This document shows, piece by piece, positions 30,323-42,435 of a DNA stretch of 64,000 bases. The notes beneath the pieces are model-generated. The model ran no database searches. It had not been told where the DNA came from and was given only the letters and a program-made list of their open reading frames with translations. The stretch is taken from positions 558,001 through 622,000 of the forward strand of contig JABMLP010000014.1 of the NCBI GenBank assembly GCA_013176395.1. The letters are read 5' to 3'. A program made the position numbers and the translations under genes. Source of the stretch: Venturia oleaginea. Taxonomy: Eukaryota; Ascomycota; Dothideomycetes; Venturiales; Venturiaceae. Position 1 is the first letter of the stretch. Every line of letters starts with the position of its first letter.

Positions 30323-30970
30323 CTAACTAGAATAATCATGATTCCACAATAGCCTTAGCAAGCTCTCGCTTATATCCTCCAGGCCACTGAGCTCGCGGAC
30401 CCTCTCTCTGAGCTCAAATTCCAGGCGTCCGTTGTTCGACATCGAGTATCTGCTCGGAAGACCGGCAATCAACCTATAGGCTTTCCCAAGACCAACAGCT
30501 TCGGAGCTGTACTCTGATTCAAGCCGATGCTGAAGGGCCATGCCTCTTACTTTTCCCTGCCTATTCGCCAATGTGCCGCGCCTGCACAATCCTTCTGTCT
30601 CCTGAACTCCAAGTGTGAGGGTGTTAATGGCATTGCTCCACGAACGCTGCATGGCATTTTTGTTAGCTTTGAATACAAATCTCATGTCGCTGGTGATGAC
30701 CGGATGGACTTCTTCGAGAGTTCGAGACCAAATCCACATTTTCTTGAAGGCCGAGGGCCAGAAAGACCAGGGGTTGAGCAGCGATGGGATGTTGCAAAAG
30801 GATGGTGTGTGGGACTTTCGTAGCTCTTCGAGGAGATCTATGTGCGTGTCCGATTCGTAGGTGTAGGAGAAGATCTCTTGGTGGATTTCGCGCGGGAGGT
30901 CGAGGAACCGGAAGCTGTTGGAAGGTCGAAAGACTTTGTTCTTGTCGGAAGATTGGGAGGGCTTCTTCAT
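30323..30970 (-). CDS. 2EXR/F-box-like family protein
   Basis: 215-residue frame from the ATG at 30970 (MKKPSQSSDKNKVFRP). The N-terminal box is FRFLDLPREIHQEIFSYTYE (about residues 21-40), similar to the LPxEIR motif of fungal 2EXR/F-box-like proteins. The rest is helical and charged, with WSFWPSAFKKMWIWSRTLEE and FELRERVRELSGLEDI. No cysteines are conserved and there is no signal peptide. An alternative ATG at 31065 opens MAPKAKMKASQPPSK in another frame and would need an indel or intron to join, so the true N-terminus is uncertain. It is one of a tandem series on the same strand. Family role unknown; substrate adaptor is one inference from the F-box-like start. Confidence 0.6.
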   Translation of the reverse strand: MKKPSQSSDKNKVFRPSNSFRFLDLPREIHQEIFSYTYESDTHIDLLEELRKSHTPSFCNIPSLLNPWSFWPSAFKKMWIWSRTLEEVHPVITSDMRFVFKANKNAMQRSWSNAINTLTLGVQETEGLCRRGTLANRQGKVRGMALQHRLESEYSSEAVGLGKAYRLIAGLPSRYSMSNNGRLEFELRERVRELSGLEDISESLLRLLWNHDYSS

Positions 30971-31339
30971 GTCGGGAGATCGAGAGGGCTTCTTCCTGTG
31001 GAAGATCGAGAGGTTTTCACTTTGCTGGGAGGTTGAGATGCTTTCATTTTGGCCTTTGGAGCCATGGCAGGGTGAGTGAGAGTGCTGTAAATGTTAGCTG
31101 AGCACCCCATACAGCAAATAGAATGGCGGCGAGACTTACATTGCTCTCTCCAGCTTTCGTTTGTAGTCGTTGTTGAGTGATGTTTTTTGATGTGGTTGAC
31201 GTGTGTTGATGTGTGTTGAAATCAGAGATTGCTTTCGAAATTTCTGGCAGCTAATTTTCAAGTGACCCGGCTGATGAAGCCTACTCTAAAAAAAATCGCT
31301 TTGTCGTCGCCGTTGCCAACGGCTCACCCCATACCATCA

Positions 31340-31790
31340 TTCACCTCATAGGTCGATAGAACAGCATAAATTCCTCCCCAAGTAAACTGGCTCACTCGAG
31401 AAATATTCTGCTTCCACATCTCTTCGAGCGTTCTCTTCCACAAGCCTTCAACGAATTCCACATCTTCAGCTTGTTGCACATCCAACAAGCGAAGACATTG
31501 TGCAGTAAGAATTATAGAGTAGCGGCTGGCTTCGAATCATTTACCCACTGACAACCATCCCCGCATCCGAAATTGTCGTGGTGCCGAAAGTCGACCACCA
31601 ACAAGACGATAGTGGCAGAAGTTCTCGAGGAAGAGACATGAGTCCCTCAATAAGGCGAGAGGAGGCGCGAGGCCTAATCGAGCCATTCCATATTTTTTGA
31701 GCGGAGGTTCGCTGTATCTGTGTCCTATTTCAACCTGTTGCCCGGCATTCGCCAAGCTGAGTGTAGGTTTTCGTACCCAAGCAATGGCGG
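31340..31790 (-). pseudogene. Degenerate 2EXR/F-box-like paralogue
   Basis: On the minus strand the fragment GLMSLPRELLPLSSCWW recalls the LPxEI box. About 150 bp later the sequence reads DVEFVEGLWKRTLEEMW, close to DLKFVEKICCGELETIW in the split gene. The two lie in different frames with stops between. It occupies the expected place between the copies at 30323-30970 and 31955-32676. Confidence 0.4.
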
Positions 31791-31954
31791 CCAATCCTAT
31801 TCTTTGACAAGGGATTTATACTTTGCGCAACCTCTAATCTATTTATCCAAGTTCTTTCGAAGTCGAATGTACAACGCGTTTGCAGTCAGTCCCTTGGCCC
31901 CAGTCGTGATCGATGAATTTCTGGCCTTTTCAATGTGGAACAGCGGGTTTAAAT

Positions 31955-32676
31955 TCAAGGCAGTAACACAAACAAAACCCACGGCAGTTCGTCGAAGAAT
32001 CCGTCCGTAGAATCCTGAACTTGTTTCAGAATCGCAACACAGTGTCGTATGTTGCATAGCGCCTTCTTCTCCATGGCGCGTCGTCCTGGAGTGATATCCT
32101 CAGAGGAAAGGGCCCAGTTACAACGCGCCTCGATCTCTCTGCACGCCAAGACCATGACCGCCGCTTTCACCTTCACCAACCTCACTATATCTGCTTGAAT
32201 CTGAGCCATTCGTTGTTGGCTCACAATCTTCCTAGCAAGTTCCTTCTTCACGTCGACGAGGTTCAAATCAAAAGTGCGCCACGTAAATTCCCTGGCTTTA
32301 AGATTCTCCCAGGTTGGGAACACTGTAGCGCCGTTAATCGATGCCGCTCTTGGATCTGGAAAATCTGACCTGGATTGTAGAACCTGCCTGAGGATGATCC
32401 AAGTCCCAAGGATTCCAACATGTCCTCCCAAAGTATCTCCAGCTTTTGCTTCCATCGCGTCTCGACCAAACCGAGCTCAGCCCGCATCGTAGGATCGACC
32501 TCTCGAAGCTTTGTAGCCCAAATTTTCACCTCCTGTTTAGTTTTCCTCAATTCTTGGAAGACATCGTGCCCCGGCAGCAGGATTGGGACTGAAAAATCGA
32601 CGGTCTCGACCAAGATATGTGGACGTAGCTCAAGAGGGAGGTCGAGGAGTAGGCTATTGGCGTGAAGCTCCGTCAT
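31955..32676 (-). pseudogene. 2EXR/F-box-like paralogue with a frame change
   Basis: The first frame starts at the ATG at 32676 (MTELHANSLLLDLPLELRPH) and carries the LP-E-L-R box. It then reads KIWATKLREVDPTMRAELGL and RWKQKLEILWEDMLESLGL. The rest of the protein lies in another frame (FPTWENLKAREFTWRTFDLN, QADIVRLVKVKAAVMVLACR) ending at 31955. The switch occurs between about 32430 and 32330. I found no intron of normal length there, so a frameshift is more likely than splicing, though a short intron cannot be excluded. Otherwise similar in plan to the copy at 30323-30970. Confidence 0.5.
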
Positions 32677-33149
32677 CCTGACAATGCTCGATCTTTCTTC
32701 TAGTCTCCATCGTGTACGGAACCTACGAGTAGAGAAAGCTTAAGGCTTCTAGCTTTTGTATTAGCAGATCGATCCTCGCACAAAGTTGTGATACTTTACC
32801 AATCGATTCCCCCCTTTTTTTTTCTTCGGCTTTTTCGCCCTCGTTCTTGTCGTAAGTGCGGAGGGGATGTCGTTACAGAGAGCTTCTCGCTCGGACCCAC
32901 GGTTTGATGAGTCTGAAGTTAAGTAAGTAGTACCGATTGTGCTAACAGATCGAAATGTCAAAAATACACTATGAAATGACATAATCTCACAATAGACTGA
33001 AGCCCGACCGTTTTGCTCTCAAGATATTAAAAAACGCCGTGAAGCAATGTCGCGTCGGAATGTCCATCCCTCTTCATCATCTAGCCGAGAACAATCTGCT
33101 CCCCAAAGTTTTGTCTACCTTCGATCATGTGGCCCAAGTCCTACGTTGT

Positions 33150-35409
33150 TCACGCGAACGACTCATCCACCAGCTTGACCGGCCAAGCATCTTTCTTCAT
33201 CCCAAGGTCAGAAACGACAGCCCGTACATCGTCCGCCAGAGCCGGTGGACCGCTGACCACCACAACTGCGCCCTTGGCACGATCCCCACAGAGTTCTAAC
33301 TCTAAGATAGCGCGAACGTTCATGCGCTGGCTGACGAAGACCTCCTTGTCAACTGCTCCCAAGTCGTCTGTCAGCGCACCGAGAAGTCCTTGAGTTCTCA
33401 GTCCCCAGTAAAGCTTCGTCCGACCGGGGTGAACTTTCAACAGAGGAAGGACTGTGACGATGCCAACACCGCCTGCAATGGCAATGAGATTTGGGAAAGC
33501 CCGAAGCGAGTGCAGAGAGCCGTATGACGACTCCACCAAGATCGGCACTTTGGTGCGGGAGCCGAGCAGGGCAGTAAGACCATCTCTGCGGCGTATGAAG
33601 AATGTCAGGCCCGCCGTTGGTAAATCTGAGATAATATCTACTGTAGATGACGCCGTCGAAGTCGTTGCGGACAGAGGGTCGCCTGTAAGGGTCTCCTTCG
33701 ATTTGCTGGTGGATCCTTCCATGCCATCGGGTGCTGCTTCCGGCTTTTCCGATTCATTCATTGGCGATACCGTTCTACTGGCAGGCGTCTGCTCGGCAGC
33801 ATGAAATGACGCCGCGATAGAAAAGGGATGCTGTTAGACTTTAGTATGTTGGTTCGTTTCCAGGATGCTTAGAAAGTACTTACGCTGTCCCAAAAGCGCC
33901 ACGTCAATGTTGGAAAGTAAATATATGCGTGACCTTCGGCTGTCGCTCCAGGGACATCGACCCGCAAATAATCATCGTCGACCACCGTGATCTTGGCCTT
34001 CTTGATACCATTTCGCAACAGCCGTAGTGTTCGCATGAGATAGTCGAATGCGAGTGCTGCCAGGGCGGCGTAGACCCAATTGTGAAGGCCAGTGTGGCTG
34101 CTCTTGAAGTAGATATGAATGAACACGGCAGCTAGAGAAATAAAAGCCAGAACCCGATGGACCGTGATGAATATCTCATAAGCTCGAACCCGAATTGGTA
34201 AAATAGAAAGTGGCAGTATCAGGGCGAATGAGATAATAGCAACTGTGCCAAATTTCCAAAAACGTTCCTTGTACTCGCCAGCCGCATATCGACCTGACGT
34301 GACAGCCAGGCACAAGAACATTGTTGCGTGGACTGCGCCACCAACAATGGCCATGTAACCCAGATAACGATGAAAGAGGATGAAGGTCTCTCGTTGCCAA
34401 TTTGTGATCCATAACAAGAAGTTGTTTCGGCCAGCATATAGTATCAAAAGCGCAAGGTTGGCAACACACATGGCAGCTAGACGATTGGCCATGATCACCA
34501 TGACTTGAGAGGTGCGGGTTCTGTATCTTCCCTGTTTGTCGAATGGGACATATTCTGCCGGATACCTGGTGAAACTAAAGACGAGATCGAGCGCGACAAG
34601 TAGGAAGATAAACAGGGATTGTCCTCTGGTAGGACAGATTCCAAGGTTCGCTATTGGCTGTCGGTGCTTGGTACCCCAGGTGGCTGGCGTGATCAAGTAT
34701 GATGTGACTTTGGCCGTGAGCACCTTCGGTGTAGGCAAGAAGCGGAAAAGAGAGAGACCGATTGGCACAAGTAAACCAATGCACACGAATATTATTCTGC
34801 CCAGAATTAGAGAGACGCCCCGATGAGCTCTAATTCCTAAAGGAGCATTCTTTCAGGGGACAACTTACGTGTATGTAGAGCCTTCTTTCTCCACGCGTTC
34901 ACTCTCTGCGTAGGTGTTCCAGCTCTTCCAATAATCGCGTTCTGAGACCTTGGACACGACTTCCAAAGGTTTCATGCGCACTACAGTGGCATTGGGCTCG
35001 ATATTGGGAAGTGCTTGGTCAAAGGACCATGAAGTGCGCGGGGTGAAATTACCAGTCGCCAGGGTGGCCCACCACTCCTCGTCTTTCCAAATGGGCAATT
35101 CAGTGCAGCGCGAGTGCATGCACCAAGCAAGAGACCCAAGATATGCTTCATCGGACGCGTAGCAATCCGATGTCGTGATCGGCGTCACTCCGGGGATTGT
35201 GCATGATAAAATGGCGGAGCTGAGAATATTCTGGCAAGAATATGCACACCGGGGCTGCGACGGATCTATCCCATAACTAGAAGAGGAACTCAGTGGCACT
35301 CATATGCGATCTAGGTGGTGGCATACCCTATAAAGCCTGCTTCACCCGCGCTGCTGATGGAAATGATGGGCGCCAGTGAGATTATCAGCCGCTTCCATGA
35401 AATTTTCAT
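33150..35409 (-). CDS. Ferric-reductase-like transmembrane oxidoreductase (FRE/NOX superfamily)
   Basis: Four exons: 35409-35327, 35276-34869, 34829-33884 and 33830-33150 (introns 50, 39 and 53 bp), 705 residues. Exon 1 encodes a signal peptide (MKISWKRLIISLAPIISISS). Residues to about 160 form a luminal/extracellular domain with paired cysteines (QPRCAYSCQNILSS, CMHSRCTELP). The membrane part carries haem-ligand histidines in LFHRYLGYMAIVGGAVHATM and ITVHRVLAFISLAAVFIHIY. The FAD-binding box is HPFSIA, formed exactly at the third splice junction, which confirms that intron. NAD(P)-binding follows with IAIAGGVGIVTVLPLL and a C-terminal SGPPAL in place of the usual C-G-P. The family moves electrons from NAD(P)H via FAD and haem to extracellular Fe(III)/Cu(II). 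The substrate of this member is not known. Confidence 0.85.
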
Positions 35410-37887
35410 GACTGTGGCATGCTCTCGCAATTAGAATCAGCCCTTGCTTATGTTAGTGATTGTGAATTCTGACAATAGGCGTTTCGGTCGATGAGGTTGT
35501 AAGGGGGGTTGAGGTCAGATGTTAGTTGAAGACTGATTCAAGTAATAGAGGTGCAATTGGGATATATATATTTGAGGAGTTAGGACTGTTCACGCGCAAT
35601 AATGCGCGCTCACTGCGAGGAACACATTGGCTTTATAAAATGCACGATCGACAAACCTTTCGATCAATATGCGGTTTGTGAGGGTAGCAGGCAAGTCACG
35701 CGGCAGGAAAGCGACAAAGGATTCCAGCAATACCCGGTTCACCATTGATAGTGTAACTCTTTGACCTGCACGGATGCTGATTTATGATTTCCGCCGCTTG
35801 CTGCATCGACCAATTCGACGACTAAGATCGATCGCGGCTGTGGATGGAGTCTGAATGGTGGCAAGTGTCAAGCGGTGCCAGATTTACTCTCGAAACGGGT
35901 TTCCGTGATCGAGAATCCATGTCGGCGAGTTTCCTGGCATATACTATGCCAAATCGCTACACTGCCCATCAGATTGTAAGATGGTAGGCCCTGATCTAAC
36001 AGACCAGCGTGCCTTCATTGGGCAGGAAGCATTTCTGATGACCTTCCTCGTACTCCCTCAACAATGGAGCCAAGATATAGCCAAGAAACCTCGAGGCAGG
36101 CAAGAGTGGGTATCCGCTGGTCGTCTTGACAGCAAAGGTATTGGCGGATTTGCGATGTACAAAGACTCGCGTGGACCGGTAGTTGGTGTAATCAAAATAT
36201 CAACCATGATAATATTGTTATGATGGTAGGCTTCCACGCTCGGCGTGCCACAGCATCTAAATAGCTCGAATCCGCCTGCAGGCACGAGTACTGATATCGG
36301 AGGATTGGGCTGAGAGATTAGATCGCCGGCGTGCTACCGGAATGCAGCAACACAGCTTTCTTCGTACTACTTGCTTGACTACGCTACCAGATTTAGCAAT
36401 GGCTCAAAATACGCTCCTAGCCAAAGACTTCATGACTCAGAATAGGGTCGAGGACTGACATGACGGGATTGGAAGCTTAAAAAGAAGCAGTTCCTTCAAT
36501 CACTGCAGAGGAATGCGAGTTGAGTCCGGATAACCTAGACCTAACGAGCGGCAGACCGAGGGCTGATGAATGAGGAGAATTGAATGATGGACGCTGATGG
36601 TGTCTGGGAAGAGAAGCTGAGTACAGAGGTAGGTTTCTTCCAAGCCCTCAGTCGGACCGACATGTGTATGTCGTCTCACGCAGCACAGCTCTCATGGTAC
36701 AATACACCTACAGACACTAACACCAGCACATATTACGTTCTCCGGGTCTCTCAAGAGAAAGGCCCTCGAATTCCCGAAGTATGGCTCTAGTAGGCTCTAC
36801 CCCTCCATGCTCTGCCTAGTATCAGCCATAAGTCTCGGAACATCGCTGTCGACCAGTCGATCAACTCTTCGAGCCTTAATTCGTAAGACTACTTCCTCCT
36901 CCTCCTCCTTCTCAGTCACCGATCCATTGAGCTGCGGAAGGATCAAAGGGACATCTTCTATTGAATCGAAAACATCCTTATAGACTAAAGCAACTATCCG
37001 GAGCGTCATGCACAAGTGTCTCCCATGCACAGTATTTACTGCTCCGCCACATCAGTCGCCGCCTGCTCGGTCCAGCATACGATGGCAGCGATTCGGCCAT
37101 GAGATACCACGGTCATTTTCCTTCCAGCGAAGAGCGAGGGAGTCCGACAGATTTGGAGAATGCGGGAACACACGAGCTCTGCCCAGCACTAGATCTATCG
37201 AACCTACCACGAGTTCAACACGGAAAGCTATCAACACTTAATTTTCAAGGCTTTTATTTTATCCATAAAACTAGCCGGCTGATTCAATGTACTTGCCGAT
37301 GGAATGACTGCCTTCTACAATCGATGCCTTCCGACTTCAAAAATCAATCTTGCTCGCTCTCAAACTGTGTCTGGCGATATGTTGCCCAAGGACTCGGTTT
37401 GGAAAATATCTCACACTTATAATTTGCAAAATTCTCGTATGCCGTCTTTAGCACTTTTCATGCTAAGGTCTCTCAAAATCACACAATGATGGAAACGAGA
37501 GCAAAAAACTTTGCTTGTTGGAATTTCATGGGGTCTTTTCCTCGCTATCGAAGCAAGAATCCAATCAAGACCTTCTCAACTAGGTACATTCCCCAAGTTT
37601 CTCTTTTGGCCAATTTGATTCACTTCGTATCGTCGCGATCGCGATACATTGGGAATCTCGGTACTCCGTTCGAGACATGATTGCCGATCGATATCAGTAT
37701 AGTAACCCTAGATTTTCATCAAATGCTTTCTAGGCGAGAGACGTGAGCAGAACGGATAGAGTGACTCCCTAGGCCAATCCTGCTGCCTAATGGGAATTCC
37801 CAGCACGTACCCTAGTGAGTAAGTCCCCGAGATTAAGATTATGTTGGGCAAAAAAATCAACGCAACTTTGTGACCAGTCTCAGTATA
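35410..37887. other. Long intergenic region, nothing recognised
   Basis: About 2.5 kb with only short, overlapping frames and no transposon motif, tRNA signature or splice-supported exon chain that I can defend. It includes the promoter of the ferric-reductase-like gene at its left end and the 3' flank of the DUF3431 gene at its right. Confidence 0.4.
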
Positions 37888-38970
37888 TCAAGACACATTT
37901 TGCGAAACCGTTAAACCCTTCGGCAACTTATACTGCCCCTTACAACTCCCCTTCTTACACCCCTCCAACCCACACCTCCCATACACCCGACAATAACACT
38001 CACCAGCACTCGGACACGCCGCCCGATTCAACATCTCCAAACTCAAACCTTCCCCCTCCCCCACCATCTCCCGATCCATAAACAAAATATGCCACACATA
38101 ACTCAGAATCCGTCCAGCATATTTATCATTCCGCGTCGCCGCTCCCGGCCCCGTATCCAACAACCACTGTCTCAGAGCTACATACTCCTCCCTCGCATGC
38201 TGCAAAATCCCCGCTCTAGAAACAACAAACTGCGCACAGCACTGGCTCCTCAACACATCCGACCTCCCCATCCTCGCCCCCTCCACATCTCGATCCCCAA
38301 AAATACTATACAAAGCCTCGGGAATAAGAGAATCACTCACAGACCTATCATCATACGGTACAAGCACAGCCTGCACCCGATTCTCCACAGACCCCTGCGC
38401 TCTCATATCACGCGGACAAGTAGAAAGACTCCAATCACACCTCAAATTGTAATACCCCCTCTCTTCCAACGCCCTCTGAACCCGCAACTCCTCTAGCAGA
38501 GCAAAATTATCATACTCCCCATGATCATTATGCCAAGCAAACCGCGAACCGTGGATAAACACGACCCCGGCCTCTGGAATGTCGAAATAATTATCAACGA
38601 TGAAGGTGAGGTAAGTCATGGCTTCATGACCTCTATTCGCCGGTGTCTGTAGAAACTCTGAATTGGGATTTCGAGGCGCGTCGGCTGTGTAGATACATGT
38701 GTGGTATTTTTTGGAGAGGGGCGTGACCCAATTCGTGTCATCGGATGTGGTTGATGCGACGACTAGAGCCGGTTTCGAGGAAGACGCGAGATCGGGACAT
38801 TTTCCTAGTGCCGGCGGGAGAGATTTGGAAGTGGTTTGGTAGCGGATTTTTGTCCAGGGGAAGGTTTTGGAGGTGGTGTTTTTTGAGGGTGTGGTGAGGT
38901 AGATGACTAGGAAGATGACTAGGAGGAAGAGGAGGAAATGGCGGAGGGCTTTTCGGGTGGAACGTTTCAT
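37888..38970 (-). CDS. DUF3431 family type II membrane protein
   Basis: Single-exon gene of 360 residues. The N-terminus is a short basic cytosolic tail followed by a signal anchor (HFLLFLLVIFLVIYLTT, about residues 11-27), so the rest faces the secretory lumen. The body matches the fungal DUF3431 family: ALVVASTTSDDTNWVTPLSK, YLTFIVDNYFDIPEAGVVFI, HGSRFAWHNDH and CAQFVVSRAGILQHAREEY. The C-terminus is cysteine-rich (CPSAGECYCRVYGRCGLEGC), consistent with disulfides. The family occurs widely in fungi and is discussed as glycosyltransferase-like, but no activity is established as far as I know. It has no apparent link to its neighbours. Confidence 0.85.
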   Translation of the reverse strand: MKRSTRKALRHFLLFLLVIFLVIYLTTPSKNTTSKTFPWTKIRYQTTSKSLPPALGKCPDLASSSKPALVVASTTSDDTNWVTPLSKKYHTCIYTADAPRNPNSEFLQTPANRGHEAMTYLTFIVDNYFDIPEAGVVFIHGSRFAWHNDHGEYDNFALLEELRVQRALEERGYYNLRCDWSLSTCPRDMRAQGSVENRVQAVLVPYDDRSVSDSLIPEALYSIFGDRDVEGARMGRSDVLRSQCCAQFVVSRAGILQHAREEYVALRQWLLDTGPGAATRNDKYAGRILSYVWHILFMDREMVGEGEGLSLEMLNRAACPSAGECYCRVYGRCGLEGCKKGSCKGQYKLPKGLTVSQNVS

Positions 38971-39754
38971 TGCGAGGTGAGCGATGAGTTGATTGAAGGA
39001 GGCCTTCTTGATAAGGGATGTTGAGGTGCGATACTACTATTACGCGTATGACGGTGCTAAGCCTGTTTTGACGATGATTCACCCAATCGGCCCGTAGATG
39101 CAGCTTCACCGTTGCTTGTCTCTTACCAAGAGTGATTACTGATGATCTCTCCGAACCTCGCAAATTTCGTCGACGGACATGAATAGAACAGCGGCTATAG
39201 ATATTTTGAAGGCCATCCACGGTACGAGTCGGATAGATTGATTTCCGGCCAGCGGTTTCCCCTACTCTTTCTTCATCTCTTTCTCCCTCACGACGACAAA
39301 ATTTTGAAAACGAAATCGATAGAAAGATCAGACAGGCCTTAAGTTATATGCGATTAATTTCGTATCAAGACCATAATTCTTCACCGAAAAGAGCGGTTTT
39401 CGGCTGAGGTGTCCAGAAATCAGTCTAGCGGAGTCGTACATGCAAAGGCAGATCACTGATTGGTAGAGAGGATGCTCTTTCAGCAGCCGAATGTAAAGAA
39501 AGCTCGTAGCCAAACGTGGGGACTTGTTCAACGCCGCGTAACACCAGTACTGGAAGATGCATTTAGCTTATCTTCGGGTATCTGAATTATCTGAATCAAA
39601 GGAAAAGCTACCAAGGAGACGATAATCACTACGTCCCCAGGACTCATCGTCCAAATTTGAACAAGAGGGCTAAATGCTCACCAGCTTCGAATCTTCAGCA
39701 ACATCCAAAAAGCCAACCACCCAAACCATGTGTTTCCTGATAACATCCGCATTA
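38971..39754. other. Intergenic, nothing recognised
   Basis: It contains the promoter of the DUF3431 gene and the 3' flank of the EXO84 gene. No separate gene or repeat was seen. Confidence 0.4.
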
Positions 39755-41838
39755 TCAAGCTCCTATCAAGTCCTTGAAATCCAGGCCTGCTTCCGATAAC
39801 ATCTCCGCGTGTATGCGCGCACGCTCCATACACTTCTCAAAAATCTCGCTATCTGCCGGCAGGTTGCTGAGCTGTCTTTCTAGCACCCCATTGAAATCAT
39901 CCACATGCTCTTTTGCCCATTTGACACATGCGGACATCATTACCAATGGGAAGCAGGATTGGTAGATCAAAGCCGTGTCTTTAATGATTGTGAAGTAGAT
40001 GAAGGACACCTGGTAGATGTAGAGATGAAGATCGCCCTCGAAAATGCATTGCCTGAAATCACGTTAGCGTGAAACTCTTATGCGACAAAGAAAATCGACA
40101 CATACCTGACTCGCTTCTTGATGATTTCACTCCTAGCTTCGAGGTAAGCTTCTCGGGCTCGATCTTCAAAACCAAGACGGACAAGCCAGTCAATATTTCG
40201 TTTCGTCGAAGTTATCCACGCGTGTGTTTCCTTGAGATATTTCGAAATCACCACTTCCAGCTTGGAAGCTCTTTCGTTGAGCTTTAATGTGACAATGCTC
40301 TGGGCAACAGAATTGCCTTTGATGCCTTTTGCTATTCGCCTCAGCTTCTCCAGGCGTGCGACAGCTTCTTCAAATTTCTGAAGAGCAATATCAATGTCCA
40401 GATCATCGATCTGGGCTTCCACCCATCGAATACTTTGAGGCTTTCCGTCAACATCAATCAAAACGTCGGATCGTGGTATGCTTGTTTCGTCTAGCGCGTC
40501 CAGCAAAGCCGGATTCCGCATGACACCAGGATCTCGTCCAGCAAGATACCCGATCGAGTTTCTCCCTTTGTCTCTTTCTTGGATTTCGTTTTCCTTGGTC
40601 TTTCGGAGATCCTCGACAGTGCGGCGGTAAGTGGCTAGTAGGTTCATTTTCACATCGGCTTCGTTGCTTCCAGTGGCAAAGGTGAAAGAATCGCCCGAGC
40701 CAACACGAACATTGACAGCGCTCGACGAGGCTGCCTGCTCTCTACTGCCTGGTTGCGATCGCGGCGCGAGGTCTACCATGTTTACATCCTCAAGAGGCCA
40801 GCATCTGATGGCAACGAGTGGTTGAGGCGCTAGCTTGTCACGATTATCTTTGCCATTCATTGCTCCTTCTGGCCTCTTTTTGTCCGCAGCAACAAGGAGA
40901 TGGTCGTTCAGCATGATAAGGTGCACGCGCCGTCGTGGTTTCCACGTTGCAGCATTGAGTTCCACCCACCGGCTTGATTCGTAGACGATATGCCGACCTG
41001 GTATAGCTGGGAGGTACTTTTGCGATCCTTCCACGCGCTTCCATAATGTTTGCAGGTGTGTATTCCAAAGAGCCTCCAGATTGGCGACCGAACTTCGATT
41101 CGCGATTCGTCGTGCTTTGGCCGTGTCTGCTCCAGAGCCTCCTGCTGTCGTTGCTTGTCCAATTGCGCCCGTCAACTCAGACATAAGAGTACGAAGCATA
41201 CGCATCTCGCCTTTGAGTTTCTCCGCCTCTTTACTGATCCTAATGAATTGGGTACGGTTGCGGAACACGTTTTGTTGCAGGTCGACTTTGGTATTGTTCT
41301 TCGTTCCAAGTAGGTCTGCTTGGAAGTTTTGAATCTCCTCTTCGGTGGCATCGGCGAGCAGAATGGATACATCTGAACTAAGGATTAGCAGCCGTCTAGC
41401 TTTGAGTGGGCATAATGACATACATTGCTCAGGCCGCAGATTGGGGTCCTCCAAAGCTTTGAGGTCAGCTTTCAGCCGTTTTCCAGATGACTGCGTATCT
41501 CTCAAAGGGGGCTTTACTGCAAATTGGCTTGGAATCTGAGGTAATGATGGTACTGCTGGAGCTCCCGCACTGTAATCCGATTGCCAATCTGTGCCCAGCC
41601 TCGTGGAATACCTCCTCTTTACCAGGTCTGCTGTCTTGTTGCCGTCGCGAGGTCGTTCTCGAGGTGTTGGGGCATTGGGAAGTCCACCCCCAGGCCCAGC
41701 TCTCGATGGAGCGTTCCCAGTGAGGCCTGATGGAAGCGGACCGCTGATCTGCTTTGGAGCACTGATTTTGGGCTTGCCAGTTCTCTTTTTACGAAGGGAG
41801 ATTCCCTTGCTCTTCTCTTTCTCTTGATTAGAACTCAT
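39755..41838 (-). CDS. EXO84: Exocyst complex component EXO84
   Basis: Exons 41838-41424, 41372-40106 and 40052-39755 encode 659 residues. The first intron (51 bp, GTATGT...TTCAG) has no in-frame stop, so a plain ORF reads through it. Splicing restores the expected RPEQYVSILLADATEEEI. The N-terminus is basic and disordered. A Vps51/Exo84-type helical segment follows (about residues 115-200). A PH domain follows (GRHIVYESSRWVELN, RRVHLIMLNDHLLVAADKK), then the C-terminal cullin-repeat-like helices (VEAQIDDLDIDIALQKFEEA, KLNERASKLEVVISKYLKET). EXO84 is one of eight exocyst subunits tethering secretory vesicles to sites of polar growth. It shares a 0.6-kb upstream region with the divergent MFS gene. 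Confidence 0.93.
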
Positions 41839-42435
41839 GATGGGAAATTTCTAGAAGGCGTGTAAAGGCATGTGTCCAGGAGTACGAATGTCGAGATGCG
41901 GCATCAAGGCATGACGGGAACTGCCGCAAAGCTCGGAGCCCCACTCTTCGCCGATGGACGGATGCATTTTGCGCTTGCAACACTGCCTTTATCGCAGAGC
42001 ATCAAGTACGTATGACCACACCAAGGGCTTCACATGCTATATGCCCTACTCTGGAAGCCCTCCCGATGGTCTCAACGGTTGGCTACCTCGATGGGAAGAC
42101 CCACCCGCTAATGCGGTGCCATAACCACACAATGCACTGCTATCGGCCTCTCGTTGTGGAAAGGGTTCCTGAAGCTCACGATATCTCAGCTGCTCTCAGT
42201 ATTGGATGGGAGCTCGACGCATTTGCTACCGAGACTTTGATAAGGCCGATCCAGAAGGTATTGCTATCCAAAGGATTGGTCTGTTCCTCTCCACTTTCTA
42301 CATGGTGAGAAATATCTTTCTGCACCTCACTTCCTGTGCAGGAAACTCACTGCTGCCTGTCTCCTTGGTTATCACCAGTTCCTCCCTCATCAATCCTTCC
42401 ACGTCTCAGCTATTTTCTGATATCATTTCTGAAAA
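41839..42435. promoter_or_regulatory. Divergent promoter region EXO84 / MFS transporter
   Basis: 597 bp between two divergently transcribed starts. No gene lies inside; frames here are short. A pyrimidine-rich stretch precedes the MFS ATG, a common fungal 5' leader feature. Confidence 0.45.

Noticed and set aside
36797..37030. 77-codon minus-strand ORF with an acidic stretch (EKEEEEEVVLRI)
   Set aside because: It is isolated, has no domain and no credible flanking exons, and the Glu run comes from a short TCC repeat.
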